Of a DNA stretch of 19,076 bases, positions 1 to 6,545 are shown in pieces (positions within the stretch are counted from its first letter, which is position 1; every line of letters begins with the position of its first letter). A model generated the notes under the pieces. That model worked only from the letters and a program-made list of their open reading frames with translations. It had not been told where the DNA came from and did not search any database. Where the stretch lies: contig CAJVYT010000034.1 in the NCBI GenBank assembly GCA_913009765.1, positions 1 to 19,076 on the forward strand, given 5' to 3'. The translations under genes and the position numbers were made by a program. The DNA comes from an uncultured candidate division Zixibacteria bacterium (GTDB lineage Bacteria > Zixibacteria > MSB-5A5 > GN15 > FEB-12).

Positions 1-80
1 TTCGTTCAGTGTGTCTGTTCTTTCGTTTTCTCCATCTTTTTTTTTTTTTTTTCTTTCTCTTTATTTTTTTTTTTTTTTTT
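1..80. other. Low-complexity T-rich sequencing artefact
   Basis: This is a T-rich stretch with long T runs (about 40-52 and 64-80) directly outside a complete Illumina adapter. Read on the opposite strand it is poly-A following the adapter end, which is what a sequencer emits after running off a library molecule. It should not be treated as genome sequence. Confidence 0.9.
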
Positions 81-138
81 AATGATACGGCGACCACCGA
101 GATCTACACTCTTTCCCTACACGACGCTCTTCCGATCT
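81..138 (+). other. Illumina P5 / TruSeq universal adapter
   Basis: All 58 bases match the TruSeq universal adapter as I know it, beginning AATGATACGGCGACCACCGA and ending GCTCTTCCGATCT. It is a library-construction sequence that survived into the assembly. Real genomic DNA starts at about 139. Confidence 0.98.
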
Positions 139-505
139 ATAGTCTTTGAAAAGGAAAATATTTATTTAAATAGGTAGGAAATTGATGAGGCTTAGCCCAT
201 ACAAGAGGGAAACCTGTCTCGAATATTTCAATAGCAATAATATTTTCTGATAAAGTTCTATTACTTGAAATAATATTAATTATCTCATTTATTAATGGCT
301 GTATTTCAACAAGTGAATTTCTGTGGTCAATCCAACACTTTCCTACTCTCTCACTTCTTAATGTTCTTCGACTTACCCAATTAGCAGCTAAAGCACCTGC
401 AATTGCACCTACAAAAGCTCCTCTAATATCAGGCGGAAAGAACCGAACTATATATTCAAATATATTTGTTAACCAGTCATTTAAACTTAATAATATAATA
501 TCCAT
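139..505 (-). CDS. Small membrane protein, 3' end missing
   Basis: I do not recognise the family. The visible 122 residues begin with a hydrophobic N-terminal segment (about residues 3-23). A second hydrophobic, glycine/alanine-rich segment follows (about 27-43, containing GAFVGAIAGALAANW), then RRTLR. The rest is mostly polar with isoleucine-rich helices. This resembles a membrane-anchored small protein with a cytoplasmic tail, but no function can be assigned. The start is supported by GGAG nine bases upstream of the ATG. The apparent stop codon uses two adapter bases (137-138), so the true frame continues past the contig end and the protein is longer. It is codirectional with the RAYT gene, and one REP palindrome (537-561) lies in its 5' region. 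Confidence 0.55.
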
Positions 506-536
506 TTTTTATTCTCCATAGTTCTATTTTTACATT

Positions 537-561
537 GGCGGAACTGCTAAAGAGTTCCGCC
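537..561 (-). repeat. REP-like palindrome, copy 1 (downstream of RAYT)
   Basis: A perfect 9-bp stem (537-545 with 553-561, GGCGGAACT/AGTTCCGCC) encloses a 7-base loop. On the minus strand the palindrome is immediately preceded by GTAG (complement of 562-565). It sits 55 bases beyond the RAYT stop codon and in the same orientation as the three copies at 1163-1361. Confidence 0.88.
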
Positions 562-616
562 CTACGATTATGTCGTATAGGATAATATTATAAATACAAA
601 TGCAATAAGCTAATTT

Positions 617-1141
617 TTATTCTCCAAAATTATCTTCAAACTTTATTTCATCTTTTACACCCCAGTCATTAGAATATACATCTTTATATTTGTGGATTGA
701 CGAAAACTGCCAATCAAAAGGTTTTCGGACAAGACCATGTTTGACAGGATTATAATGAATATAATTAATATGATTATTTAAATCTATCTCATCTCTTATA
801 ATATGATCCCAATATCTATGTTGCCAAAGTGTTTTTCTATATAGATTTTGTTTTTTTCTATATTGATAAGAATATTTCAGTTTTATTTTCTTTATAATTG
901 ATGATAATTCTTGATGTTGTGGGTTAACAATTAAATGAAAATGGTCAGATAAAAAAGAAAAAGCGATTATTTCAATTCCCATATCAGATATTATTTGAGT
1001 TATTGCATTGTCTAAAATATAATAATTGTTAATTAAGTGTTTTTCTCTGTTATACGTTATACCCGTTACAAAATAAATCTGCCTCTCTTTGAAATAGCGT
1101 TTTAAAATTGACATAATAATATATAATATATTTTTGAGCAT
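617..1141 (-). CDS. REP-associated tyrosine transposase (RAYT, IS200-like Y1 family)
   Basis: RAYTs are single-domain HUH endonucleases that nick single-stranded DNA at REP palindromes. The 174-residue protein has the HUH metal-binding motif as HFH at 67-69 (in SDHFHLIV). The WQHRYWDH...RDE block lies at 107-118, and YIHYNPVKHGLV at 127-138. Tyr127 of the YIxxNP element is the likely catalytic tyrosine. The length fits RAYTs (about 150-200 aa), and there is no second transposase gene and no IS200-type ends. The start is uncertain: Met10 (1114) sits just before the conserved MSILKRYF region, and neither start has a clear ribosome binding site. Four copies of a GTAG-headed palindrome flank the gene on both sides, matching the known RAYT-REP association. 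No frameshift or stop is visible, so it may be active. Confidence 0.92.
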   Translation of the reverse strand: MLKNILYIIMSILKRYFKERQIYFVTGITYNREKHLINNYYILDNAITQIISDMGIEIIAFSFLSDHFHLIVNPQHQELSSIIKKIKLKYSYQYRKKQNLYRKTLWQHRYWDHIIRDEIDLNNHINYIHYNPVKHGLVRKPFDWQFSSIHKYKDVYSNDWGVKDEIKFEDNFGE

Positions 1142-1158
1142 TTTGAAATCACATTCTT

Positions 1159-1370
1159 CATTGGCGGAACTACTAAAGAGTTCCGCCCTACTGTTTCTAA
1201 TAAACTTACAACAAACATGTTAATCGCATCTAGAAAATATTGCTTCATTGGCGGAACTGCTAAAGAGTTCCGCCCTACTGTTTCTAATAAACTTACTACA
1301 AACATGTTAATCGCATCTAGAAAATATTGCTTCATTGGCGGAACTGCTAAAGAGTTCTGCCCTACTGTTT
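1159..1370 (-). repeat. Tandem array of three REP palindromes, 87-bp period
   Basis: Three 25-bp palindromes start at 1163, 1250 and 1337, exactly 87 bp apart. The sequence between them is essentially identical (one A/T difference), so this is a tandem duplication. Copy 1163-1187 differs by one loop base. Copy 1337-1361 has a C-to-T change that turns one stem pair into a G-U wobble. Every copy has GTAG directly 5' of the palindrome on the minus strand, the RAYT strand. The array lies 22 bp upstream of the RAYT start and occupies most of the 344-bp gap before the sigma factor gene. Short open frames across it are repeat-derived and not genes. Confidence 0.9.
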
Positions 1371-1412
1371 TCTGTATTTTCAGCATAAAAACCTCTCTTT
1401 ATCCCAACTTTT

Positions 1413-1442
1413 TTGGCAAATTCCGTAAAAAATTGCTATATT
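1413..1442 (+). promoter_or_regulatory. Candidate promoter of the ECF sigma operon
   Basis: TTGGCA (1413-1418) and TATATT (1437-1442) are separated by 18 bases. They would place a transcript start near 1449, leaving a short leader before the ATG at 1486. The match is to the general sigma-70 pattern and is only suggestive in AT-rich DNA. An autoregulatory ECF promoter could also lie here. Confidence 0.3.
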
Positions 1443-1485
1443 TAATTATTACTGTTACCAAACCATAAGATAAGTGTCTTAAAGT

Positions 1486-2067
1486 ATGATGAACGGAAAA
1501 CAGAACGAGTTCTGGAAACTGGTTGAACCGGAGCAAAACAAAGCTCGATCATTTTGCCGAAAACTAATCGGGAACCGTGAGGACGGTGATGATCTCTATC
1601 AGGATTCATTGGTAGCTGCTTTGGTCAATATCAAACAATTAGCAAACGAAGCATCTTTTAAACCATGGCTGTATCGGATTATTGTAAATAGATTTAAAAA
1701 CAAAGTCCGCACAAACTGGTGGAAAAAAAGTTCGCCATTGACTAAAGAAATGGAAACATCAATGATCGGTGAAAACCCGATTGGACTTTACACCGCAAGA
1801 CGTAGACTTGAAAAAGCTTTCAAAGTCCTTAAAACCGATGACCGTATATTGGTCACTCTGTTTGAACTTGAAGGCTGGTCAATAGCTGAGATAGCGACTC
1901 TTTTTGAAAAAAAAGAAGGGGCTATAAAAGTTCGTCTCTCAAGAGCAAGAGAAAAAATGCGAGATGTATTGGCAAAAGAAATCCGTTTATCTAAGACAGA
2001 AAAAACAATTAATACTTTTGAAACTGAGGACGAAATATGCGTTGCCGGCAAGCCAAGCAAAAACTGA
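1486..2067 (+). CDS. ECF-family RNA polymerase sigma factor
   Basis: The 193-residue protein has the two-domain ECF layout. Region 2 covers about residues 15-80, with DDLYQDSLVAAL at 35-46 (core binding) and the FKPWLYRIIVNRFKNKVR segment at 58-75 (-10 recognition and melting). A linker follows. Region 4 covers about 105-163, with the helix-turn-helix WSIAEIATLFEKKEGAIKVR (131-150) followed by LSRAREKMR. It directs RNA polymerase to a specific promoter set when released from its anti-sigma factor. Two adjacent ATGs (1486, 1489) are possible starts, and neither has a clear Shine-Dalgarno sequence. Its 3' end overlaps the anti-sigma gene by 31 nt, implying translational coupling and near-equal synthesis. 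The targets cannot be inferred from this window. Confidence 0.93.
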   Translation: MMNGKQNEFWKLVEPEQNKARSFCRKLIGNREDGDDLYQDSLVAALVNIKQLANEASFKPWLYRIIVNRFKNKVRTNWWKKSSPLTKEMETSMIGENPIGLYTARRRLEKAFKVLKTDDRILVTLFELEGWSIAEIATLFEKKEGAIKVRLSRAREKMRDVLAKEIRLSKTEKTINTFETEDEICVAGKPSKN

Positions 2068-3479
2068 AATCAAAACATTTTGAAAATTCAGAAATTGCAA
2101 AAGATCAGACGCTTGTAAATCATTTAAACGAATGTCCTGCCTGTGCTTCTTTCTTAGCAGCAGAGAACTTACTTCGTTTAGATTTTCAAGCAGCTGCTGT
2201 TGATGATACTGAAGAAGTTGTCACAGATTGGCTTTTAAAAGCTCAAGTCGAAAGACAGGCAGCAGATGCAAATCGCTCAAAATTCAGGGAGAACCATCTT
2301 ATGGCAGCTTTTACAAATCTGTTAAAAAAACAGTCAAAACTCACAATCGGTGTAACAACTGTCGTTGTCGTTTTGTTATTATCAATTCTCATACCTTTTA
2401 GTTACAACAAAACTATCGGCTATGAAGTGGCATTTGCGGGTGTAGATAAAAACCTTGCCTTGGATTCAAGTAAAATTCAAACTCTTTTAGAAAAACTCGG
2501 CATTGATGGTGCCGTCATTGATGTTTCGGGATGTGAAGCTACCTGTAATGTTAAAATTTCTGATTTAAAATCTTCTGATGATGCCAAATTAGTTTTGGCT
2601 GCCTTTAATGAGATTGATCATGTTGTAGTATTAGAAGAAATTAAAGAAATGGTTGAATCCGAGTCGGGTAATATTTTTAAGAAAATAACTATTGACATGT
2701 CTTCCGGCGATAACGACGGTGATTTTCTGTTTTTTACAGATTCAAGTGAAATGCATAATATCTTAATTGAAAAATTAGGCGATTCGCTTGAAGCAGAAAT
2801 TATGATTTGGGTTTCTGACTCTGTCAATTGTGACTCTCTTGATTTTGACCTTTCAACTAATGCATTTTTCTTTTCAGACGGTGACGGTACTTCCACCATG
2901 AATATCAATGCTGAAACAAACGACGACGGCACAACAACAATTACTGTGAATGCAGGAACACCGAAAGAACAAGTAATAACTCTACCGGCAGGTGGTGACT
3001 ATGATGAAGCAACTCTCCAGCAACTTGAAGATATGGGACTAAATATCCAAATGCTGCAAGGTGATTTTGGCGATACAGATACTGTCGCTCATAGCATAGT
3101 ACTCCAAAAAGTTGTTGAAATAAAAACTGATGATGCCAATAGTACAGATTCTGAATCGGATGATTTAGATGCTGCTGCCAAAGTAGTCAGTAAACTTCCT
3201 GAAGGGTTTGAACTTGCTCAGAACTATCCAAATCCGTTTAACCCGACTACGACTATTAGTTTTTCAATTCCAACATCACAAAAAGTGTCGCTTGAAATTA
3301 TTAATGTCAGAGGTCAAGTTGTAAAAACATTGCTTGATCAACAAATGTCTGCCGGAACACATGCTATTGAATGGGATGCCACCAATGCAGGAGGCTCAAA
3401 AGTTGCTTCGGGTATATATCTCTATAAATTGACTACTGCCAATGATGTCGCAGTAAAGAAAATGACTTTAATGAAATAA
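2037..3479 (+). CDS. Membrane anti-sigma factor fused to a T9SS-type C-terminal sorting domain
   Basis: The 480-residue protein starts with a zinc anti-sigma-like segment: Cys3, then His29-x3-Cys33-x2-Cys36 in HLNECPAC. This is the usual ECF-binding module. A single transmembrane helix follows at about 102-121. The periplasmic part (about 122-388) is acidic, with a Cys166/Cys170 pair and Asp/Gly-rich strands, and I do not recognise its family. Residues 389-480 form a T9SS type A sorting-domain sequence: FELAQNYPNPFNPTTT, the V-x-L-x-I-x-N-V-R-G-Q-V strand, SGIYLYKL, and a Lys-rich end. Sorting domains normally sit on proteins with a cleaved signal peptide exported across the outer membrane, so finding one on an inner-membrane anti-sigma factor is unexpected. 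The start is supported by GAGGA six bases upstream and by overlap with the sigma gene. A FlgD-like Ig fold is the alternative reading of the C-terminus. Confidence 0.85.
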   Translation: MRCRQAKQKLKSKHFENSEIAKDQTLVNHLNECPACASFLAAENLLRLDFQAAAVDDTEEVVTDWLLKAQVERQAADANRSKFRENHLMAAFTNLLKKQSKLTIGVTTVVVVLLLSILIPFSYNKTIGYEVAFAGVDKNLALDSSKIQTLLEKLGIDGAVIDVSGCEATCNVKISDLKSSDDAKLVLAAFNEIDHVVVLEEIKEMVESESGNIFKKITIDMSSGDNDGDFLFFTDSSEMHNILIEKLGDSLEAEIMIWVSDSVNCDSLDFDLSTNAFFFSDGDGTSTMNINAETNDDGTTTITVNAGTPKEQVITLPAGGDYDEATLQQLEDMGLNIQMLQGDFGDTDTVAHSIVLQKVVEIKTDDANSTDSESDDLDAAAKVVSKLPEGFELAQNYPNPFNPTTTISFSIPTSQKVSLEIINVRGQVVKTLLDQQMSAGTHAIEWDATNAGGSKVASGIYLYKLTTANDVAVKKMTLMK

Positions 3480-3498
3480 ATTACAATATCTATCATCT

Positions 3499-3540
3499 AA
3501 AAAGCTGTTTGGTATTACACCAAACAGCTTTTTTTATTTT
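3499..3540 (+). terminator. Rho-independent terminator of the sigma/anti-sigma operon
   Basis: A 15-bp perfect stem (3499-3513 with 3519-3533), core AGCTGTTTGGT, and a 5-base loop is followed by a T-rich tract to 3540. It lies 20 bp after the anti-sigma stop codon. Confidence 0.93.
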
Positions 3541-3577
3541 TCTTTGGAAACTTCTTTTTATTTCATACTTTATAGTT

Positions 3578-4747
3578 ATGACAAAGAAAAAAACAAATGA
3601 ACATGTTCAAATGGTTGCTAAAACTATCTATGGACTTGAAGATATACTTGCAAAAGAACTGCAGGAATTAGGTGCTTTTGAAATAAAGAAACAAAATCGT
3701 GTTGTTACATTTTCCGGAGATAAAGAACTTTTATATAAAGCCAATATACATCTTCGTACCGCCAGTCGTATATTGGTTCCTCTTTCAACATTCACAATAT
3801 CTTCAAAAGATGAGTATTATGAACATATAAGAGATATACATTGGCTTGATCTTTTTTCCAATGACCAAACATTTGCAATTGATGCCTTGGTTAATTTTTC
3901 AAGAGTGTTCGATAATTCGATGTACGCAGGACAGCTTGCCAAAGATGCAATTGTTGATCAGTTCCGAGAAGAGACCGGAGCAAGACCATCTGTTGATACG
4001 AAAGACCCCGATATACAAATCAATATTCATGTGAATAAAAATATAATTACGGTGTCATTAGATTCATCCGGTGTTCCTTTGCACAAAAGAGGTTACCGAG
4101 TTGAGCTTTCCAAAGCTCCGATGAATGAAAACCTTGCCGCGGGACTTTTACTGCTTACCGGATACAATGGTGACCGTCCATTTGTTGATCCGATGTGCGG
4201 TTCGGGGACAATCCCTCTTGAGGCAGCAATGATTGCTTTAAATATGGCACCCTCTTTGTACCGCAATAAATTTGCATTTATGAAATGGAACAACTATGAC
4301 TCCAATCTTTTTAAGTCTGTTATTGCTGAAGCAAAAAAAGCTGTGAAAACCGGTTTGAAATTTCCAATTTATGGTTCTGATAAAGATAAGTATGTTATTG
4401 AAAAAGCAAACAATAATGCCAAGAGGCTTCAAATAAATAATAAAGTTACTTTTGAAAAAATAAGATTTGAAAATTATTTACCGCCTAAACCTCCGGGGAT
4501 GTTATTAACAAACCCGCCGTATGGAGAACGGTTGGATGTTGCTGCAATTGATTCTCTGTACTCAATGATTGGTAATTCGCTCAAACAAAATTTTGCCGGC
4601 TATGATGCGTATATCTTTAGCGGAAATTTAGGTGCTGTAAAACATGTCGGGTTAAAACCGTCAATGAAACTCAAAATGTTTAACGGTCCTATTGAATGTC
4701 GACTGCTGCATTATGAGATGTATCAGGGAAGTAAAAAGAAGATATAA
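3578..4747 (+). CDS. rlmL: RlmL-type 23S rRNA guanine-N2 methyltransferase (THUMP plus class I MTase)
   Basis: The protein belongs to the COG0116 group, which methylates a guanine of 23S rRNA (G2445 in E. coli) using S-adenosylmethionine. From the chosen ATG it is 389 aa. An N-terminal THUMP-like RNA-binding region covers about residues 10-165, followed by a Rossmann methyltransferase. This has the SAM-binding DPMCGSGTIPLEAAM at about 205-219 and the catalytic TNPPYGERL at about 311-319, typical of N2-guanine methyltransferases. It matches only the RlmL half of E. coli RlmKL, as is usual outside gammaproteobacteria. The frame is open upstream to 3509, but that extension runs through the preceding terminator hairpin and encodes an unconserved hydrophobic peptide. 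The ATG at 3578, just before MTKKKTNEHVQMVAKTIYGLE, is therefore preferred. The exact rRNA target is inferred from the family. Confidence 0.88.
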   Translation: MTKKKTNEHVQMVAKTIYGLEDILAKELQELGAFEIKKQNRVVTFSGDKELLYKANIHLRTASRILVPLSTFTISSKDEYYEHIRDIHWLDLFSNDQTFAIDALVNFSRVFDNSMYAGQLAKDAIVDQFREETGARPSVDTKDPDIQINIHVNKNIITVSLDSSGVPLHKRGYRVELSKAPMNENLAAGLLLLTGYNGDRPFVDPMCGSGTIPLEAAMIALNMAPSLYRNKFAFMKWNNYDSNLFKSVIAEAKKAVKTGLKFPIYGSDKDKYVIEKANNNAKRLQINNKVTFEKIRFENYLPPKPPGMLLTNPPYGERLDVAAIDSLYSMIGNSLKQNFAGYDAYIFSGNLGAVKHVGLKPSMKLKMFNGPIECRLLHYEMYQGSKKKI

Positions 4748-4778
4748 AAAAAGCGGAAAATTTTATTTCCGCTTTTTT
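4747..4778. terminator. Bidirectional terminator between rlmL and csp
   Basis: The hairpin core AAGCGGAAA (4751-4759) pairs with TTTCCGCTT (4766-4774), extended by flanking A and T runs. It ends in T6 on the plus strand and an equivalent T run on the minus strand. It starts at the last base of the rlmL stop codon and lies 20 bp from the end of the convergent cold-shock gene, so it probably serves both. Confidence 0.9.
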
Positions 4779-4797
4779 AAATTTGAATCAGGTAAAA

Positions 4798-5007
4798 CTA
4801 TGCAAGTGTTACATCAACAGCTTGCAAACCGCGGTCACTATTTGTAACTGCAAATTCAACTTTTTGACCTTCATCTAAAGATTTGAAACCTTCTTTAGAG
4901 ATAGATGAAAAATGCACAAAGATGTCACTATTATCTTCTCTTGTGACAAATCCATACCCTTTTTCTGAGTTGAACCATTTTACGGTACCTTGTTCGCGTT
5001 CTGACAT
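4798..5007 (-). CDS. Cold-shock protein (CspA family)
   Basis: This is a complete 69-residue single cold-shock domain. It contains [15 protein letters not shown] (RNP1-type, residues 7-21) and DIFVHFSSI (RNP2-type, 28-36). These surface aromatics bind single-stranded RNA and DNA, and such proteins act as cytoplasmic RNA chaperones, often induced by cold or growth transitions. The start is firm: GAGGAG lies seven bases upstream of the ATG. The gene is monocistronic, with a bidirectional terminator after it and another gene's terminator about 215 bp before it. Its promoter must therefore lie within 5008-5220, and a long leader, frequent for this family, is possible. Sequence alone cannot show whether it is cold-inducible. 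Confidence 0.96.
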   Translation of the reverse strand: MSEREQGTVKWFNSEKGYGFVTREDNSDIFVHFSSISKEGFKSLDEGQKVEFAVTNSDRGLQAVDVTLA

Positions 5008-5044
5008 GTTAATTCTCCTCTAAATAATTCCATGACAGAGCACA

Positions 5045-5064
5045 AAAATAGATATATCTATTTT
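5045..5064. promoter_or_regulatory. 20-bp perfect palindrome in the cold-shock gene leader
   Basis: AAAATAGATATATCTATTTT is its own reverse complement and lies 38-57 bases upstream of the csp start codon. It could be an operator or, in RNA, a weak AT-rich hairpin close to the ribosome binding site. Perfect 20-bp palindromes are rare by chance even in AT-rich DNA. The rest of 5065-5220 is AT-rich with no gene that I can support. Confidence 0.5.
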
Positions 5065-5221
5065 GTCGTTATGTAATACAATTCTGTCGGGATGATTATT
5101 TGATAATTGTGTTAATGTTAATATGTTGTTTGTAAATCTCAAAAAATTAATACTCAAAATTAAAAATTCATTTATTGGAAAGAAATCTAACACATTTGAA
5201 ATATTTGGCAAGTTATATTTT

Positions 5222-5252
5222 AAAAAAAACTCCCAAAAAATCGGGAGTTTTT
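5222..5252 (-). terminator. Rho-independent terminator of the propeller lipoprotein gene
   Basis: The arms AAAAACTCCC (5225-5234) and GGGAGTTTTT (5243-5252) pair around an 8-base loop. On the minus strand the stem is followed by an eight-T run. It lies about 50 bp past the stop codon of the gene ending at 5303 and separates that gene from csp. Confidence 0.88.
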
Positions 5253-5302
5253 CCTAATACTTATGTACAGAAATATCATAAAAACAGTGATTTTAGCCTG
5301 TA

Positions 5303-6376
5303 TTAGTAGATTAATGATAATATTTGGAGATTTTCAAGCTTAATCGGCTGAATTATAGTTTTGAGTACATTACCATTTTTTTCAAGAATTCCTTCATATT
5401 CAGTCGCTGCCAAGAGTTTTACCCCTCTTACCTGTAATGCGTTCACCTGTTTGGTTTCAAGTGTATTCACCGGAGACAGCTGTTCTTCAAAGTATCCAAC
5501 CACACCTTTATCGGTTCCAATATACACAGTCCAGTTGGTCGCATCTATAGTTCTGACATTATTGTCAGGCAGTCCATCTTCTGTTGTCAGTGTTTTCCAT
5601 TTTCCACCGTCGTATACATACAACCCGTTATCGCATCCGACATAGAGATGGTTGTGTTTAAAATCAATCGTATTCACAAAATCGAAAAGAGACGTATCCC
5701 GACGAAGAAAACGTTTTTGGAAATTTTCACCGTCCCAGCGATACAGTCCCTCACCCTTTGATCCAATCCACAAACCGGAGTTATCTTCTGTAATCGCTGA
5801 AACCGTGATATTATCCATAAGTTTATCTTTACCAAAAATTCCCCTTCGGTAAAGCCCGTTTGAAGTACCAACCATGAGCTGTAAACCGTAAGTGTATAAT
5901 TCGGTGACAGTACCATCAAATTCATCATCCACAAATTCTAAGGTAGTATCATTTAATTTTAATAGTTGGTCCCCACCGACATAAATAGAACCGTCAAAAT
6001 ACGCTACAGTATTCAATTCTCCCTCAACAGCATGTATCTGCTGAGTTTTTGTTTTTATATCATACACATATAATGAGTTGTCACCGACCGCATATATTTT
6101 TCCATTTCGCACAATAAAATCTGAAAAACCTTGGACGTTATCTGATGGTGTAACATCTTGAACTGTCGGCTGTGTTTTTTCTATATCTTGATTACCAGCA
6201 CTTACAACAACAGCACTGGCGATATCTTTTGAAATAGACTCTGTAACTGAATCCAAAACTTCGGCAATAACATGGTTGCTTTTATTTTCTGATTCATCTG
6301 ATGAGCATCCGACTACACCAAATGCTACAATAAAAATAGTGAGCGATGCGATTAAGATTGTGATTTGTTTTTTCAT
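5303..6376 (-). CDS. Lipoprotein with a regulator-type beta-propeller
   Basis: From the ATG at 6376 the protein is 357 aa. It has a lipoprotein signal (MKKQITILIASLTIFIVAFG, lipobox VVGC, Cys24). The acidic CSSDESE start of the mature chain may act as a lipoprotein export signal in FCB bacteria. A linker of about 50 residues follows. The rest is a series of short repeats such as LWIGSKGEGLYRWDGENF, LYVGCDNGLYVYDGGKW and VYIGTDKGVVGYFEE, typical of the periplasmic propeller found in Bacteroidetes hybrid sensors. Here it has no kinase attached. AAGGAG six bases upstream fixes the start; the frame upstream to 6442 is an unlikely extension. It is divergent from the two-component genes and has a sigma-54-like promoter, so it may be their target or an accessory sensor. 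Its ligand is unknown. Confidence 0.8.
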   Translation of the reverse strand: MKKQITILIASLTIFIVAFGVVGCSSDESENKSNHVIAEVLDSVTESISKDIASAVVVSAGNQDIEKTQPTVQDVTPSDNVQGFSDFIVRNGKIYAVGDNSLYVYDIKTKTQQIHAVEGELNTVAYFDGSIYVGGDQLLKLNDTTLEFVDDEFDGTVTELYTYGLQLMVGTSNGLYRRGIFGKDKLMDNITVSAITEDNSGLWIGSKGEGLYRWDGENFQKRFLRRDTSLFDFVNTIDFKHNHLYVGCDNGLYVYDGGKWKTLTTEDGLPDNNVRTIDATNWTVYIGTDKGVVGYFEEQLSPVNTLETKQVNALQVRGVKLLAATEYEGILEKNGNVLKTIIQPIKLENLQILSLIY

Positions 6377-6425
6377 GGTAAACTCCTTTGATTTGAGGTT
6401 TTTTTCGGTTTCTGTTTTATTGTAT

Positions 6426-6442
6426 ATCAAAGAAGATGCCAA
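6426..6442 (-). promoter_or_regulatory. Candidate sigma-54 (-24/-12) promoter of the lipoprotein gene
   Basis: On the minus strand TTGGCATCTTCTTTGAT aligns with the sigma-54 consensus TTGGCACG-N4-TTGCW at the correct spacing. The -24 element TTGGCA is complete, while the -12 element reads TTGA in place of TTGC. It would start transcription near 6415, giving a leader of about 39 nt before the ATG. The neighbouring genes encode a sigma-54 activator, which raises its plausibility. Confidence 0.5.
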
Positions 6443-6504
6443 AACCTTTAACGTGTTATTTCACAATAGCTTACATAATGCAGCATAACTTACATCTCTT
6501 ATTT

Positions 6505-6524
6505 ATGTGTCATTTTAGACACAT
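6505..6524. promoter_or_regulatory. Candidate enhancer site (inverted repeat) for the sigma-54 activator
   Basis: ATGTGTC (6505-6511) and GACACAT (6518-6524) form a perfect 7-bp inverted repeat around 6 bases, as expected for a dimeric Fis-type helix-turn-helix. It is centred about 100 bp upstream of the predicted lipoprotein start site, the usual distance for an NtrC-family enhancer. A second, shorter TGTC/GACA pair in the opposite order (GACA-N4-TGTC) occurs at 6591-6602. Confidence 0.5.
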
Positions 6525-6545
6525 CAAGCGTTTGGTACATACCTA

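Noticed and set aside
1..138. 5' T-rich stretch as a natural chromosome or plasmid end, or a terminator
   Set aside because: It is directly joined to a complete Illumina adapter, so it is a sequencing artefact.
617..1141. Autonomous IS200/IS605 insertion sequence
   Set aside because: No TnpB partner or IS200-type subterminal ends; the YIxxNPVK signature and flanking GTAG palindromes fit a RAYT.
1159..1370. Regularly spaced palindromic repeats resembling a small CRISPR array
   Set aside because: The 62-bp intervals between repeats are nearly identical, no cas genes are nearby, and the palindromes match the RAYT-associated REP layout.
1102..1468. Open frames on both strands across the repeat array (94 aa minus, 83 aa plus)
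   Set aside because: Their peptides are translations of the 87-bp repeat with no independent coding signal, and they overlap the RAYT start and intergenic DNA.
3509..3577. N-terminal extension of the rRNA methyltransferase
   Set aside because: It runs through the preceding terminator hairpin and encodes a hydrophobic peptide absent from the family; the ATG at 3578 fits the conserved start.
5020..5211. 63-aa minus-strand open frame upstream of the cold-shock gene
   Set aside because: AT-rich low-complexity translation, no ribosome binding site, and it occupies the csp promoter/leader region.
5200..5216. TTGGCA-containing plus-strand sequence as a second sigma-54 promoter
   Set aside because: No GC or GA at the -12 position and no downstream gene on that strand.
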